Under the pieces are notes generated by a model. It saw nothing but the letters and a program-made list of their open reading frames with translations. It made no database searches and was not told the DNA's origin. This document shows positions 48,005-60,965 of a stretch of DNA of 64,000 nt, in pieces (the first letter of the stretch is position 1; every line of letters begins with the position of its first letter). The stretch comes from Lenzites betulinus (taxonomy: Eukaryota; Basidiomycota; Agaricomycetes; Polyporales; Polyporaceae), in the NCBI GenBank assembly GCA_022264855.1, contig JABYQU010000069.1, positions 98,826-162,825 on the forward strand, read 5' to 3'. Both the position numbers and the translations under genes were made by a program.

Positions 48005-51000
48005 ATGAGCGACGACTTTGTCCGCCTGGTCTCTCAGGCCAATCCTGCATCCAGGCAGAAGTACCAGCCCGCAAACACCGGCTACCCACCCTCCTCCTCG
48101 CCCCCGCACGCCCTCGACCCCTTCTTCGATGACGACGACGACGCCCCCGACTCCGCCTTTGGCCGCTCGCCCGCCATGCAGTCCAAGGAGAGCGGCCTCC
48201 CTCTCACTCGCTCTGCCGCGCCTCCAGCCGGTGTAGGCGGCTCCCAACTCAGTCTCCCCACTACGATCCAACCCGACACTTGGTCCTTCGACGATGACCA
48301 GCCCACTTCCAAACCATTCGCGGGCTCCTCTTCGTTTCCTGGTCCATCAAAGGCGTCCAAGACTCACCAGCGCGCGCCCTCAAAGTCGTTCAAGAAGCGG
48401 CTGGGGGATATTAGCTGGCCATGGAGCAAGAAGGAGAAGGTCCTCACGGGCAACCGTGTCATTGCACTCAACAATCACGACGCGAATGCTGAATTCTGCA
48501 ACAACTATGTCTCCACGAGCAAGTACAACGTCGCCACCTTCGTCCCCAAGTTCCTCTTCGGTGCGTCCGTCTACATCCTCTCCTGCTTGTCTCACTCACG
48601 CTCAGCCACCGTGCCTCCGTACGTGCAGAGCAATTCTCGAAATACGCCAACCTCTTCTTCCTCTTCACCGCGCTCATACAACAGATACCCGATGTCTCTC
48701 CTACGAATCCGTATACGACTATTGCGCCTCTATCTGTTGTACTACTAGCGTCGGCGTTCAAGGAAACTCAGGAGGACTTGGTAAGTCTTCCGCCTTCTCA
48801 ATGGTCGCTGCAACGTCGCAGGTTTCAGTTGGTCTCCGGCTACGGAGACTATCCCGAGGCGCACTGGTCGCGAGAGGATATCCGCTGGTCTCCGACACAG
48901 CTTTCTGCACGCCCGCCGTAGCCCGGACGCCCTATACAGTGCATGTCCTGCCGGCCCGTACGCAGTATGATTATGGTACTACCGCTGCGCATGCTGTGGG
49001 ACTCGGCGTTAGAATGCAGATATCCTTGTCGGCAAGGTACTGACGCTCTCATTCGATTTCCAGAAACGACACCAGTCAGACTCGGAGCTGAATTCGCGAC
49101 AAGCAAAAGTGCTCGCGCCAGATGGCACATTCGTCGACAAGAAGTGGAAGGATATCTCAGTCGGCGATGTGATTCGTTTGGAGAGCGACGACTTCATCCC
49201 TGCGGACGTCCTACTCATCAGTTCCAGTGAGCCCGAAGGGTTCTGCTACATCGAGACGTCCAACCTTGACGGGTAAGCGAGAGCGATGCACGAGTTTACC
49301 GCTCATGCTGAAGCGTCCTCAGTGAAACCAACCTGAAGATCAAGCAGGCGTCTCCGCACACGGCCAGCCTCACCTCTCCGCAGCTTGTCACGAACCTACA
49401 CGGGACGCTGCGTTCCGAGCACCCGAACAACTCGTTGTACACATACGAAGGTACGATCGAACTAGTCACCGCCGGTGGTGTACCGAAGCAAGTCCCGCTC
49501 GGCCCCGACCAGCTCCTCCTGCGCGGTGCGCAGATCAGGAATACTCCGTGGGCGTACGGGCTCGTCGTCTTCACCGGTCACGAAACGAAGTTGATGCGGA
49601 ATGCAACGTAAATTTCTATTCTGTATGTAGGAGTGAAGTTCACTAATTATTATGCAGGGCTGCACCAATCAAGCGGACGGCAGTAGAGCGCCAGGTCAAC
49701 GTGCACATCGTCTTCTTGTTCATTTTCTTGCTCGCGCTGTCCATCGGATCTACTATTGGTAGCAGTATCCGCACAGTCAGTATATCACCTCAGTCGTGTT
49801 TCGCACTGAGCTGACACCGTTGCAGTGGTTCTTCTCCAGTCAACAGTGGTACCTACTGGAGCAGTCATCAATCAGCGGCAGAGGTATGCATCTCGATTTG
49901 ACGGTAGTAACGGTGCTGACCGAACACTATAGCAAAGGGTTTCATTGAAGGTTTGTTATTTCTCCGGAGTTTGTTGTCCATGGCTGACAGCGCCACAGAC
50001 ATCTTGACGTTCATCATCCTGTACAACAACTTGATCCCCATCTCGCTCATCGTGACGATGGAGGTGGTCAAGTTTCAACAGGCACAGCTGATCAACTCGG
50101 ATCTTGACATGTACTATGCGAAGACGGACACGCCTGCGCTCTGCCGGACGTCCTCGCTCGTCGAGGAGCTCGGGCAGATCGAGTACGTGTTCAGCGACAA
50201 GACGGGCACGCTCACGCGGAACGAGATGGAGTTCCGCTTCTGCAGCATCGGCGGCGTTGCGTATGCGGATGTTGTCGACGAGAGCCGCCGCGGAGACGGG
50301 GACGACGACAAGGAGGCATGGCACTCGTTCGACGAACTTCGCGCGCTTGTCGCTGGTGCGGAGAATCCATTTGTGGACGTGCCGTCGGACGGCTCAGTGA
50401 GCAGCGAGCGTGAGGTCGCGAACGAGTTCTTGACCTTGCTCGCGGTGTGCCATACGGTCATTCCTGAGGTGCGCGATGGCAAGATGCATTACCAGGCCAG
50501 CAGTCCAGACGAGGCTGCCCTTGTTGCCGGCGCAGAGATTCTCGGATATCAGTTCCACGTACGTGTCCCCGTGCAAGGTAGGGCTGTGACAACACGCTAA
50601 TCCCCACGCGTGTAGACCCGGAAGCCGAAATCAGTGTTCGTCAACATGCACGGGACATCGATGGAGTACCAGATTCTCAACATTTGCGAGTTCAACTCGA
50701 CGCGGAAGCGCATGTCGACCATCGTACGCTGCCCGGACGGGAAAGTCAAGCTGTTCTGTAAGGGCGCGGACACGGTCATCCTCGAGCGGCTGAGCGAGAA
50801 CCAGCCGTTCACCGAGAAGACGCTGCTGCACCTCGAGGTGCGTATCGCTTCACGTCGCTGATCACGCGTTATTTACGCCCAAGGCACGCTCCAGGACTAC
50901 GCTACGGACGGTCTGCGCACGCTGTGCATCGCTTGCCGCGACATTCCCGAGGCAGAGTACCGACAGTGGGTCACGATCTACGACCAGGCCGCCGCGACGA

Positions 51001-53192
51001 TCAACGGGCGTGGCGACGCGTTGGACAAGGCTGCTGAACTCATCGAGCGTGACATGTTCCTCCTCGGCGCGACCGCCATTGAGGACAAGCTCCAGGAGGG
51101 TGTGCCGGACACTATCCACACACTCCAAATGGCTGGGATCAAGGTATGCGAGCCCGCGCAGGACCGAATGGCATTCGTTTCATGTGCTAATGCGGATGAT
51201 GCGACACTGCAGGTTTGGGTGCTCACCGGAGACAGGCAGGAGACCGCCATCAACATCGGCATGTCTTGCAGGCTCATCTCGGAGTCGATGAACTTGGTGC
51301 GTCTCCTTATAGGCAGGATCGGATAGTGCTCTCATATGTCCACAGGTCATCGTGAACGAGGAGAATGCGCATGATACGGAAGAGTTCCTCAGGAAGCGCC
51401 TAAATGCCATCAAGAGCCAGCGCAACACCGGGGACCAGGAGGATCTCGCGCTCGTCATCGGTAGGTCGCTGAAGCGAGGTGAGAATGTGTGGAATGCTAA
51501 TGTAGGGCGTGATAGATGGTAAGAGCCTAACGTTCGCCTTGGAAAAGGAGATCTCGAAGATCTTCCTGGAGCTGGCGATACTTTGCAAGGCCGTCATCTG
51601 CTGTAAGCTGCGCAAGTTACGTCTTCGAATTTCCACAACTGATCACAATCATTTAGGCCGTGTATCGCCCTTGCAAAAGGCACTGGTCGTCAAGCTCGTC
51701 AAGAAGAACCAGAAGTCTATCCTGCTCGCGATTGGAGACGGCGCAAACGACGTGAGCATGATCCAGGCCGCGCACGTCGGTGTCGGTATCTCCGGTGTCG
51801 AGGGTCTTCAAGCTGCCCGTGCAGCCGACGTCTCGATCTCGCAGTTCCGATACCTCAAGAAACTGTTACTTGTACACGGCGCGTGGAGCTACACTCGCCT
51901 GTCCAAGATGCTGTTATGTAGGTTCCGGAGTTATATCTTTGTTGGTGTGTGCAAGCTGACGCGAATTGTGCCACCTAGACTCCTTCTACAAAAACATCGT
52001 GCTCTACATGACGCAATTCTGGGTGCGTATGCGTCCTCTTTCTTTGGAATGTATTTCTGATCATGCCTTGCAGTTCTCGTTCTTCAACAACTTCTCGGGC
52101 CAGATCGTGTACGAGTCCTGGACGCTCTCGTTGTACAACGTCGTCTTCACCGTTCTCCCTCCGCTCGTCATTGGTGTCTTCGATCAGTTCGTGTCCGCGC
52201 GTATTCTCGACCGGTATCCGCAGCTCTACATGTTGGGCCAGCGGAACGCGTTCTTTACCCGGACGCAGTTCTGGGCCTGGGTCGGGAACGCGCTATATCA
52301 CAGTCTCGTGAGTGACTGGTCATGCTTGCGAGGGGGACTGCGGTTTGCTGACGCACGTGTATAGGTCCTTTTCGGCTTTTCGGTCATCCTGTTCTGGGGA
52401 GACTTGAAGCAAGCGAGCGGGCTGGACTCTGGACATTGGTTCTGGGGTACAACACTCTATCTTGCTGTTCTGCTCACCGTTCTGGGCAAGGCAGCGTTGG
52501 TGTCCGAGTAAGCCGTACACGTTTGCATGGGCAAGTGTGGATTTGACTGATGTCCTTCCGTGATAGCTTGTGGACGAAGTATACTGTAGCAGGTATGTTC
52601 GCAAGCATGTTGAAACTGGCCGCAGGCTGACGTCGGCTTGCAGCGATTCCTGGATCGTTTGTGTTTACGATGCTCTTTCTGCCGCTATACGCGGTCGTCG
52701 CCCCAGCAATTGGATTCTCCAAGGTGTACGAAGACATGGTACCCCGTCTATGGACCGACGCCGTCTTCTACCTCATGCTCCTGCTCGTCCCCATTTTCTG
52801 CTTGACCCGCGACTTTGTCTGGAAATAGTAAGTACTCGTCATATGGGCACAGAGCGTGTTGCTAACAGGGAGCATGTGCAGCTACCGGAGAACGTACATG
52901 CCGGAGACGTACCACATCGCGCAGGAGATCCAGAAGTACAACATCCCGGACTACCGTCCGCGGCAAGAACAGTACGTGCTCGTCTGTCCTGCTGGGCATG
53001 CTCGCGCACTCAACCCTCACTCCACCCCGTAGGTTCCAGAAGGCGATCAAGAAGGTGCGCGCGGTGCAGCGGATGCGGCGCAATCGCGGATTCGCGTTCA
53101 GTCAGACGGAGAACGCAGCGCGCCAGGACCAGGCGAGGCTGATCCGCGCGTACGACACGTCGAAGACGGATGCGCGGCCGACCGGGTACTGA
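48005..53192 (+). CDS. P4-type ATPase, phospholipid flippase (Drs2/Dnf type)
   Basis: ATG 48,005 ([20 protein letters not shown]). About 20 exons. An N-terminal disordered region of about 170 residues precedes [20 protein letters not shown]. The first helices include [20 protein letters not shown] and [16 protein letters not shown]. Actuator: [20 protein letters not shown] and [19 protein letters not shown]4 has the P4 hallmark [20 protein letters not shown]. The phosphorylation site DKTGTLT is at 50,196-50,216. Nucleotide domain: [16 protein letters not shown] and [15 protein letters not shown]. Hinge: [14 protein letters not shown] and [21 protein letters not shown]-terminal helices end in [20 protein letters not shown] and a basic tail. 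It moves aminophospholipids to the cytosolic leaflet in Golgi or plasma membrane, usually with a Cdc50 subunit, and supports polar growth. One intron (about 48,780-49,062) is unusually long. Confidence 0.93.
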
Positions 53193-54164
53193 GCGCGAGC
53201 GCGGTGTGCGTGTGGTGGTGCGGCGGAGACGGCCTGGGATACGATACGATATCATTATATGGACAGCGTGTAGATCTACGGTAGTTTTCGAATTCTGGAG
53301 TAATTGCTTGTATGGTTGGCCCTCGGAGCCTCACTCGTCCTCGAGCTCTTCCGCTCGCCTGGACGGAACGCTGTCGCTGCTGATTTTGCGCCCACTCGGG
53401 GACTTCCGTGTCACAAACTTCCGGGCCTCGCCCTCGCTCGCTCGCTCCGACGCAGTCTCATCCCCTCGAAGCGCATCCGCAGATTCGCTCAACACATTGC
53501 TTTCCTCGGCGTCATGTTTTACCTCTTCTGGCTGACGGGCGTGCGCCAGTGGCTCGCGCGCTGGTTCGGCGGCCACCTCGACGTCGGGGACTTCCAGGAC
53601 GCGCTCGAGCGTACAATATCGCAACTGTGTCAACTCCAACTTTGGTGGACATCCCGGCACGGTCTTCAAACGCTGATGGGCATGGCAAGAACTTATAATT
53701 AGACACACACGGATAATGATAGAATACGATGTGTATACGTATTGCACTTGCGATCGGGTGACTGAAAGGCTCTGGGGGACGACGTAGAATGAGAACTAGG
53801 GTAACGAGAAGCTTGTCATACATGCCGTAGAAACGCTGTTCGAACGGGGTGCGTCTGAAGCAGGCGTGATAAAACATGACACTCAGGCCGACATGCCTAG
53901 GCCAAGCTGAATTGTCTAAGTACGCCATCCGAGTTGTCGTGGTTGAGTGCAAGGTGTGCGCAGACATGCGACGAGCAGCGAGCGGGCCAACTACAGTAAG
54001 TGCACGTGCACCAGTGTGTACCGGTTAATGAGGCGCCCATCTCCCTCTTCCACCTCCTCCTTCTCCTCCTCCTAGTCCTCCCCTACCGCCGCACGCGCTC
54101 CCCCTTCCCCTGTCCACGACGTCCACACCGCTCTCCCTGAATCTCCCCTGCTCTGTCCAGTAGA
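53193..54164. other. Intergenic; hydrophobic/acidic segment at about 53,450-53,600
   Basis: An open plus frame at 53,304-53,702 contains RRFAQHIAFLGVMFYLFWLT and RWFGGHLDVGDFQDALERTI. The antisense frame (53,747-53,331) is acidic (EEVKHDAEESNVLSESADAL). Both resemble the segments at 6185-6290 and 47,310-47,440. It could be a small membrane-protein exon, an antisense gene or a repeat. The rest is the 3' flank of the flippase gene and the pyrimidine-rich promoter of the Spa2 gene (CT tract near 54,040-54,110). Confidence 0.35.
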
Positions 54165-57100
54165 ATGCGCCGCCGCGGATCGGAGAGAGCGGCCTCGCCC
54201 ACAAACACCACCTTTTCGGGCATCTCAAACTACCGCACAGAATCCTACCGCCCCCTCGTCAATGCCTCCACACCCCAGTATGCTACCAACAGCGATCCCC
54301 GCGCTGTTGCACGCGTTCACTTTGAAGAGCTCAACTCCTATCTTGCGTCCTATCTCGCAAAAGGTACGCTTGCCTCCGTCTCCATCCATCCTTTCCGTTC
54401 GTCTACCTCCCTCTCCTGCCCCCGATCGGCCTCGCATGTGGACTCGTGGCTCCACCAGGAATTAAGCTGGGTCTATGCAGCCCAGCTGCAACCTCTATAG
54501 CGCAGTTGACTTACCTTGCCTCTATCTCTACCGTTACCCTCGTTGCAATCATGCTCACGTCCACCATGTGCAGAACCCGCCAACTCCCGCTCAACCGCCC
54601 GCCAGAAGCTCACTCGTCTCACCCGACAGCAGTTTCAAGAACTCTCCACAGACGTTTACGATGAGTTGATGCGGCGCAAGAACAATACGACCGACAATGA
54701 AGGTATCTGTCTTTCCTCATATTCATCCTCACCCTCGTCCGTCCTTTCACCGTCCCCCTCTAGTCCCCTTCCTTCCTGTCCGCGATGACTTCCATCCAAA
54801 GCGCAATCAAGCTCGCCAGAAGCTCGCCACCTTACCGAACGGCAGATTCAAGGACCTTTCCTCCGATGTTTACTATGAACTTGCAAGACGTTATCCTGAG
54901 TTCAAGGAGGAGTTAGCTGTACGCTCTTCTTTTCCTTCCGTCTTGCGCGTCTGACCGATCTTGCTGCAGCCCCCGGAGGCGGTTCCCGCAACCTCGCCTG
55001 GATCTACTTACGACGACTACCCATCACCAGACTTCCCGCGCAACGGTCGTGCTTCCGAGGACCGTGGCAACGATAGCGGTTACGGCGGAAGCACTCCTGG
55101 AGTCGGTCGACGTCCAAGCGAGGACAACGGCCGACGGAGCGCGGACGCCTATGGGGGCGATACCGCGAGTACCTACTCGCGACGCAAGCCCTCTCAGGAC
55201 ATGTATGGCAATGACCGACGGAAGCCATCGCAAGACACGACCGGGCTGGGACGGCGGCCGAGCGAGTCGGTGAGCATCCACAGCGAATCAACGAGCGCAT
55301 CCAACGCGCAGAGCGCCACCGCGGGAATGGGCATGATCATTCCCAACAAGAGCACCATCGCGGAGGAGGACATCGAAGTCCCGTATGGCCGCGATGTGCG
55401 CGACAGCTCAAGCACTGCCATGGAGCGCGACCGGGGCCGGGATCGGAGCGTCGACCGTGGCGGACGAGGCGCGAGCGACTCGGAGCGCGAAGGGGAGCTT
55501 AGTCCGCGGAGTCCACCTGTAGGCGGTCTGGGCGGTTTGAGTGGGTTGAGCGCGCGGCTGCAGGCAGCCGATGGAGAGGAGGACGAAGGCCCGGGCGGCC
55601 GGAGCGGAGACGACTACTACGACCGGATGTCTTACGGGCGACAATCGGCGGCTTCAGACCGATCTGGGGGCGCTGCAGGCATCGGCTCGCGGATGCTCGG
55701 CGGACGCGCAAGTGTAACGGGTGAGGAGCAGGAGCGCATGCGGCGCGACTACGAATTCAAGATCGCGACGATGCAAACACGTATTACTGGCCTCGAGCGG
55801 GATCTTGAGGATGTGCAGGAACGCGAGCAGAAGTGGCTCGATGGTGAGCAGCGCGTCCGCGCGATGGAGCAGGAGCTGGAGGAACTCAGGCGGGTGCGTA
55901 CTTGACAGTTTTCAGCATCTTGATATACTAATAGTTCGCCTCGTGTAGAGAGCAGAGGAGAAGAGCAATTCTATGCTATCAATGCAACAGGAGCTCGAGA
56001 CATTGCGGGAGGAACGCGCACGAGAGAAAGATATGGCAGCACGGCGACAACGACAAGACGATGAGGAGATTCAAGCACTACGCGACCAGCTTGAGGCCGG
56101 CGCGGGAGGAGGCTCCGTAAGTACCTACGCTGCATCTCCAGAACAGTCTCTCATCGGCCCTATCAGGTCGAGTCGAGTATCTTGGACCAATTGCGATCAG
56201 ATATGGAGGGGCTCCTTACTGAACTCTCCGACCTCTCCCGGCGGAACGACGAGCTCTTGGCCTCAAGGGATAGCGATCTCGCCACTATCCGCGACCTCGA
56301 CACACAGGTCAAAGACTACAAGCGCAAGTACGAGCAGGCCAAGACAGAACTGCGGAGCGTCAAAGGTATGTGAAGATGTTTGATTGTCTTGTACTTGTGC
56401 CCGCTCACACGCGATGATAGCGACGTCGCAGCTATTCCTACAACCACCAAAGGTGGACGATCAGCTGCCCGTATCCAGAGATGGCGGCCTCATCGACATT
56501 CACGTCACCGCCTTTGTATCCTCCATCGACAGCTTACTGACCGCAGGACGCTCGAATGCTCCCACGCGCGTTCTGCAGTTGATGAAGAATGTCGTGAACG
56601 CTGTCACCGCAATCGGCGAGGACGTTCGCGCGTTCGAGCGGCGCCCGCAACGCGATCGTGGCGAGGTCGACATCGAGGCGCTCCAGTCTCTCCGCGAGCG
56701 ACTGGAAGCAACACTCAGCAACCTTGTCACCGCCGCGAAGACGCATGCCACGAGCGCGGGCATGTCGCCCGTGAGCCTACTCGACGCCGCCACTAGCCAC
56801 GTCTCGGCAACTGTGACCGAAATCGGGAAGACAATACACATCCGCAAGGCTACGAAGGCGGAGCAGGAGCAGTTCGCGCCTGCGACCAACGGCAACACTG
56901 CGACCAACGGTTACGCGCCGTCGCTACGTGCCGTAGACGAGCTCCGGTCGGCGCATCAGCGCTCAGGTAGCAGTAACAGTTCGCGCAACGGCGAGGACCG
57001 CTACTCGCCTGTGTCGCCTCCCCGCAGCGTGGGTCGACCCTCGTTGGAAGGCCGCCGCCCGCAGTCCAATATGTCCAGTTCCAACACAAGCTCGCCACCA

Positions 57101-57581
57101 CCTCTTTTCGATCGTCTTAAGGGTGCCGCGCAAGGGAGCAAGAGCGACAGCTCTGCAACGGGCGAAGGGCCCGACGAAGCATGGGCAGAGCTCAAGGTAC
57201 GTCGTACGGTCATATGTCTGATGTATGGCAACTTACACGAACTTTTCTGCGTAGCCATACCTTGAAGCGCAAACGGAGGCGATCGTATACGCCATCCAAA
57301 GTGTGCTCTCGGGCGTACGGAGCCCGACGCCCTCGCCGACGCTGAACGAGAACCTCACACAGATCATCACGATTGTGTCGAGCATTGTCGCCGTCTGCAA
57401 GGACAATTTCCCCCCAGGCGCGCAGGCGCAAGGCGAGGACATCCTGCGCGAACTCGGCGAACACGCGAACAAGCTCAGTGAGGTGCAGTCGCAGAGCGAG
57501 GTCACGAAGGAGTCGCGGCAGGTGATGGCGAAGTCGAGCTTCGCGGTCGCCAACGCGATGAAGGGCCTCATGAAGCTGTAG
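54165..57581 (+). CDS. SPA2: Spa2-like polarisome scaffold (SHD/GIT repeats)
   Basis: ATG 54,165 (MRRRGSERAASPTNTTFSGI). Two Spa2-homology repeats follow: RQKLTRLTRQQFQELSTDVY with DELMRRKNN, and RQKLATLPNGRFKDLSSDVY with YELARRYPEF. Next is a disordered Arg/Ser/Asp-rich stretch, then coiled coil from about 55,735 to 56,365 (MQTRITGLERDLEDVQEREQ, MLSMQQELETLREERAREKD, DLDTQVKDYKRKYEQAKTEL). The C-terminal half is helical (RVLQLMKNVVNAVTAIGEDV) and ends in the conserved module LEAQTEAIVYAIQSVLSGVR to AKSSFAVANAMKGLMKL. Spa2 holds formins and MAP-kinase components at hyphal tips; in yeast it binds Slt2-pathway kinases. Length, order and introns are normal. Small exon borders at 54,366-54,570 are approximate. 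Confidence 0.9.
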
Positions 57582-59166
57582 GTCTAGTCCTCCACTGTAA
57601 TACTCCCTTCCCTGGATACCGAGCATCACTCCACCCACTATATCCCGCCGTTGGTTGGCGCTCACGTTTGTTATCCCCGTTACTCTATTATTGCGAGGTC
57701 GCATGCACGACTGATTATCCTGTGATATTCCCGGATTATACGATATATGAATGAATGCTGGTCATGGTTCGGACTTGGGTGTCACTGTGTAAAGCTAGAA
57801 ATCGTACAGCCTGGGCGACGTGAGGATGTGTGGAATCTGATATGTAGCACGGATAGTAGCGTACCCAGTTGGCAAAGCATAGGTACAGAGGAGATTCAAT
57901 AACGTACCTTATATGTAGTACAACCCCTGTGCCACCTGTATAATAATGAGTGGATCTACGCTAGAATGCAAGGAGTCGCGCGCACCGTACACGGTTGCGG
58001 CGCGTAGCGTCTGTCCGCTCAATTCGGAGTCGCAAGCGTGTGCTACGAGCGGCTACACACCGCCACCACCTTTGCGTCCCGCCCGCCCTCTCTCCTGCGC
58101 CGCCGCTTCCTCGCACCGTGCTTGAGCTCTCGTGCGCGCCACCACCCCGCCGCACACGCCCAGCAAGTTGCAGCGCGATCCGCCAAGAACTCGCCTATGC
58201 CGGCCAAGCCCCCAGCTGATCGCACATCCCACGCCCCACCCGCGTTCGACGTCCTCCGCCCCCGAAACCCCGCCCGTGCGCGCGCGTGCACGCACCCAAG
58301 GCCCCCGCCGCGTCCAAGCCCGATCCGCGCACAAAGAAAACGCGTCCATTTCGCGCGATTTCATGGATGCGCCTGCCGAATTGCGCATGCCGCGCCCGTC
58401 TGGCGTCCCGCCGCCGCGGAACTCGACGCACGGCCTCTCGTGCACGCAGAAAGTCAGAGCCACGCAGATAGTCACAACCACGGCGCGCTGTCCGCCGGAT
58501 TCCGTCGGATTCCGCCGGACTACGTGCTCACAGGCGCCTGTTGGCAAGCCTGCTAGCCTGCAGCCGTTCCACTGCAGCCGTTCCATTCATTGTCAGAACA
58601 CATGCACCATGCTTCGTGCGACTTACATCTGGTCTTGTAGCCCGTCCCTAGAGCAATTTTCAAAGTATCCCAAACATATCTGATGTTACGGTAACTTTGT
58701 TTGCTGCCGGCGTCCGGCCTTTGATGGATATTTGGTAGCCTTGGTAGTGCAACCCACCATGAAATAGCAGACAGCCTGCAGGGTAGCAGGTCATCTGGTG
58801 GCGTTCAGGCATGTCTGCTTGGAGTGCGGTGATATCACTGATATCAAGTATACAACCCTGGTGCCCCACCTGGCTGTCGAGCCTGAGATGATTCATTGGT
58901 AAGTCTCTCTATCTGTAGTACAACCCTTCCTCACACTGCGGTGTACTGGGATGTTCGGCTGGTCTTTAAACATACTCCAGTAGCTTACAGGCTTAGAGAA
59001 ATATATGGCAGTTTAAGTGCTTGTCCCTGGAAGTTGCAGCAAACTCCCAGGAGCCCCCATGGTTTCTGCTGTAAGATAGAAATGAATACCAGAGCCACAC
59101 AAGTGTATATACAAGAGATCAGTCACAGATGTGGGATTAGCTGCGGAAGTGGAACAAGCACCGCAG
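57582..59166. other. Start of the subtelomeric region; no confident gene
   Basis: 57,582-57,960 is the 3' flank of the Spa2 gene. Open frames at 58,038-58,683 and their antisense partners are Arg/Pro/Ala-rich with no motif. From about 58,660 the sequence becomes AT-richer and looks like old repeat DNA. The phrase TGTAGTACAACCC occurs at 57,915 and again near 58,915. Confidence 0.4.
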
Positions 59167-59529
59167 TGTAACGGCACGAGCCGCTACACGAGTCCTCGGG
59201 TTCCGGCTCGTTCGCGAGCCACGGTCTTTGTTTCGTTACGGACACACTTACTTACTTTCTCTTGCCTTGGACATTAGTTCTCAAGTTAACGGTCTCCGAT
59301 TAGATTAGATTAATATACGTTCCATCTGCGGTAGCTCTACTGTACGCCTCTCGTTTACCCGCAGCCACCATCGCGTCAGGCACGCTTTTGGCCCGCGTCC
59401 GTCCTTTTATGTCTCGGTAGCTACTCCTGTACTCTCCGTCTGACCAACGCCAGTAACCATCTCCCTCAGCCTCACGTCCACCCGCTTGCGCTTGCGCTAC
59501 CGCCCCGCCTCAGCCCGCCGACTGTTACA
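59167..59529. mobile_element. Probable solo LTR of a retrotransposon (363 bp)
   Basis: The segment starts TGTAAC and ends GTTACA, the TG...CA inverted termini of LTRs. The flanking pentamers are CGCAG on the left and AGCAG on the right, matching at four of five positions. No internal retrotransposon genes are present, so it would be a solo LTR left by recombination. Only one copy is visible in the window. Confidence 0.5.
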
Positions 59530-59587
59530 AGCAGGTGCACCATATTAACTTTGTCAAGTAGAGAATAACGGCTTCCCTGGCCATACC

Positions 59588-59802
59588 AATATCTCTGTAG
59601 GCAGTTAGGCTCTAGGAATTATAGTGTAGGCTCTCCCAGGGATATGGTTTGCAGTCTGCACAATGTTTGGGGTAAGCTACAGGTTTCAGGTAGCTTGCAG
59701 CTCTATTATACTAAGCTCGCCGGGTATGCTGACAGCGTAGAATGAAATGTACTAATATCTCTGTAGGCAGTTGGGCTCTAGGAATTATAGTGTAGGCTCT
59801 CC
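59588..59802. repeat. Direct repeat of a 49-bp unit, 166 bp apart
   Basis: AATATCTCTGTAGGCAGTT...GTGTAGGCTCTCC occurs at 59,588-59,636 and 59,754-59,802 with one difference. The DNA between shows no gene. Confidence 0.85.
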
Positions 59803-59840
59803 TGTTCGACGCGGTGCGCAGGTGCTGGACACCGACAGGG

Positions 59841-60140
59841 GCCCCTCGACGCGCTGCGCCGCTCGCGCTGGCCCGCCGACGCGGTGGAATGGTCCTGGGG
59901 GCTCTCGCGGCGTCCTGGACGCGCTATGCGGCCGGCCTACGCCTCCGCGGGCCCCTCGACGCGCTGCGCCGCTCGCGCTGGCCCGCCGACGCTGTGGCAT
60001 GGTCCTGGGTGCTCTCGCGGCGTCCTCGACGTGCTGGGCGGTCGGCACAGCCCTCTGTGTCCTCTTCGACGCAGTGTACAGCTCGCGCGTCCCCGTCAGG
60101 GGACATTGGTGTGTCTCACAGAAGTTCCGATGTTCTTCGC
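59841..60140. repeat. Tandem 110-bp GC-rich repeat, about 2.5 copies
   Basis: GCCCCTCGACGCGCTGCGCC starts at 59,841 and again at 59,951, exactly 110 bp later. A third, degraded copy starts at 60,061. Copies 1 and 2 share most positions. Frames on both strands stay open through it because of its composition; no protein family is recognised. Confidence 0.9.
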
Positions 60141-60965
60141 CGCGCCGTAGCGTCAAGGCGAGTGTATCTGGTAGTGACTGCGTCAGTGGGACGGTGCCTA
60201 GAGGTCTCTGTCGTTGGCCGTATGTGCTGCCTTGTGTGAATCAAGCTCTGTGCCCAGAAAATAAGCATGCTCGCATATAGAGGAGTGGGTCAACGTACCG
60301 GCCTTCGTGCACATTCATATTGTCGGTATTGATTACAGCCTGCCAGGCGTAAGTGTCAATGTGAGCTCGACGGGAGGATGAGAAACAACATAGATCCAAC
60401 GTCCTCAGACTATGATGCTCGACGGCAAAGGTCAGCGCGCCTGTGATCTCATTCCATCTGCTGCTACTTATCTCATCTGTTACTCAGGGTGTTCCGCTGA
60501 TACATATCCGAGGTTGCACACCCATACCCGAGGTCCTGCCAACACCGTGACGTCTCAAGTCTCATTTCTTGATGAATATTACATCGGCAAGGATGCCGGG
60601 ATTAGTCTACTTCGCATGATGCGATGTCCTGAGTGTATATGACTGAGCGGCATATTTGATGTGTACTTTGATGTGTACAACGAGAACTTACAACGTTGAC
60701 TCTACCGGCGTACTCCTTTTGACATCTGTCTAGAAGGCGTGCATAACGATGTGCTTGCCTGCTTGCTGGGTTAAAGGAGGAAAAACTGATGATAATGACT
60801 TGGACGTACTTTCGGGCGTACGCCGCAGCACCAGCATCTTCACCGCAATCCCTTTCGGCGGCGAAGGTTGTCCATCACTCCCGATGATAGGAGAAAAAAC
60901 GCATTGAACTTACAACCCTCCCAACGATTGAACCAGCTGCAAGCTCGAGCCCAACGGTGTTTGAC
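60141..60965. other. Subtelomeric spacer
   Basis: No gene or RNA recognised; only short open frames without motifs. Confidence 0.4.

Noticed and set aside
48294..49043. 249-codon alternative frame over the start of the flippase gene
   Set aside because: It ignores the conserved P4-ATPase exons and runs into the long intron; Arg/Ser-rich without motifs.
58038..58683. Overlapping frames after the Spa2 gene
   Set aside because: Same GC-driven open-frame effect on both strands; no recognisable domain.
59771..60280. Protein-coding gene across the 110-bp tandem repeat
   Set aside because: Frames are open on both strands through the repeat, no start context or domain is seen, and the repeat period (110, not a multiple of three) shifts the frame between copies.
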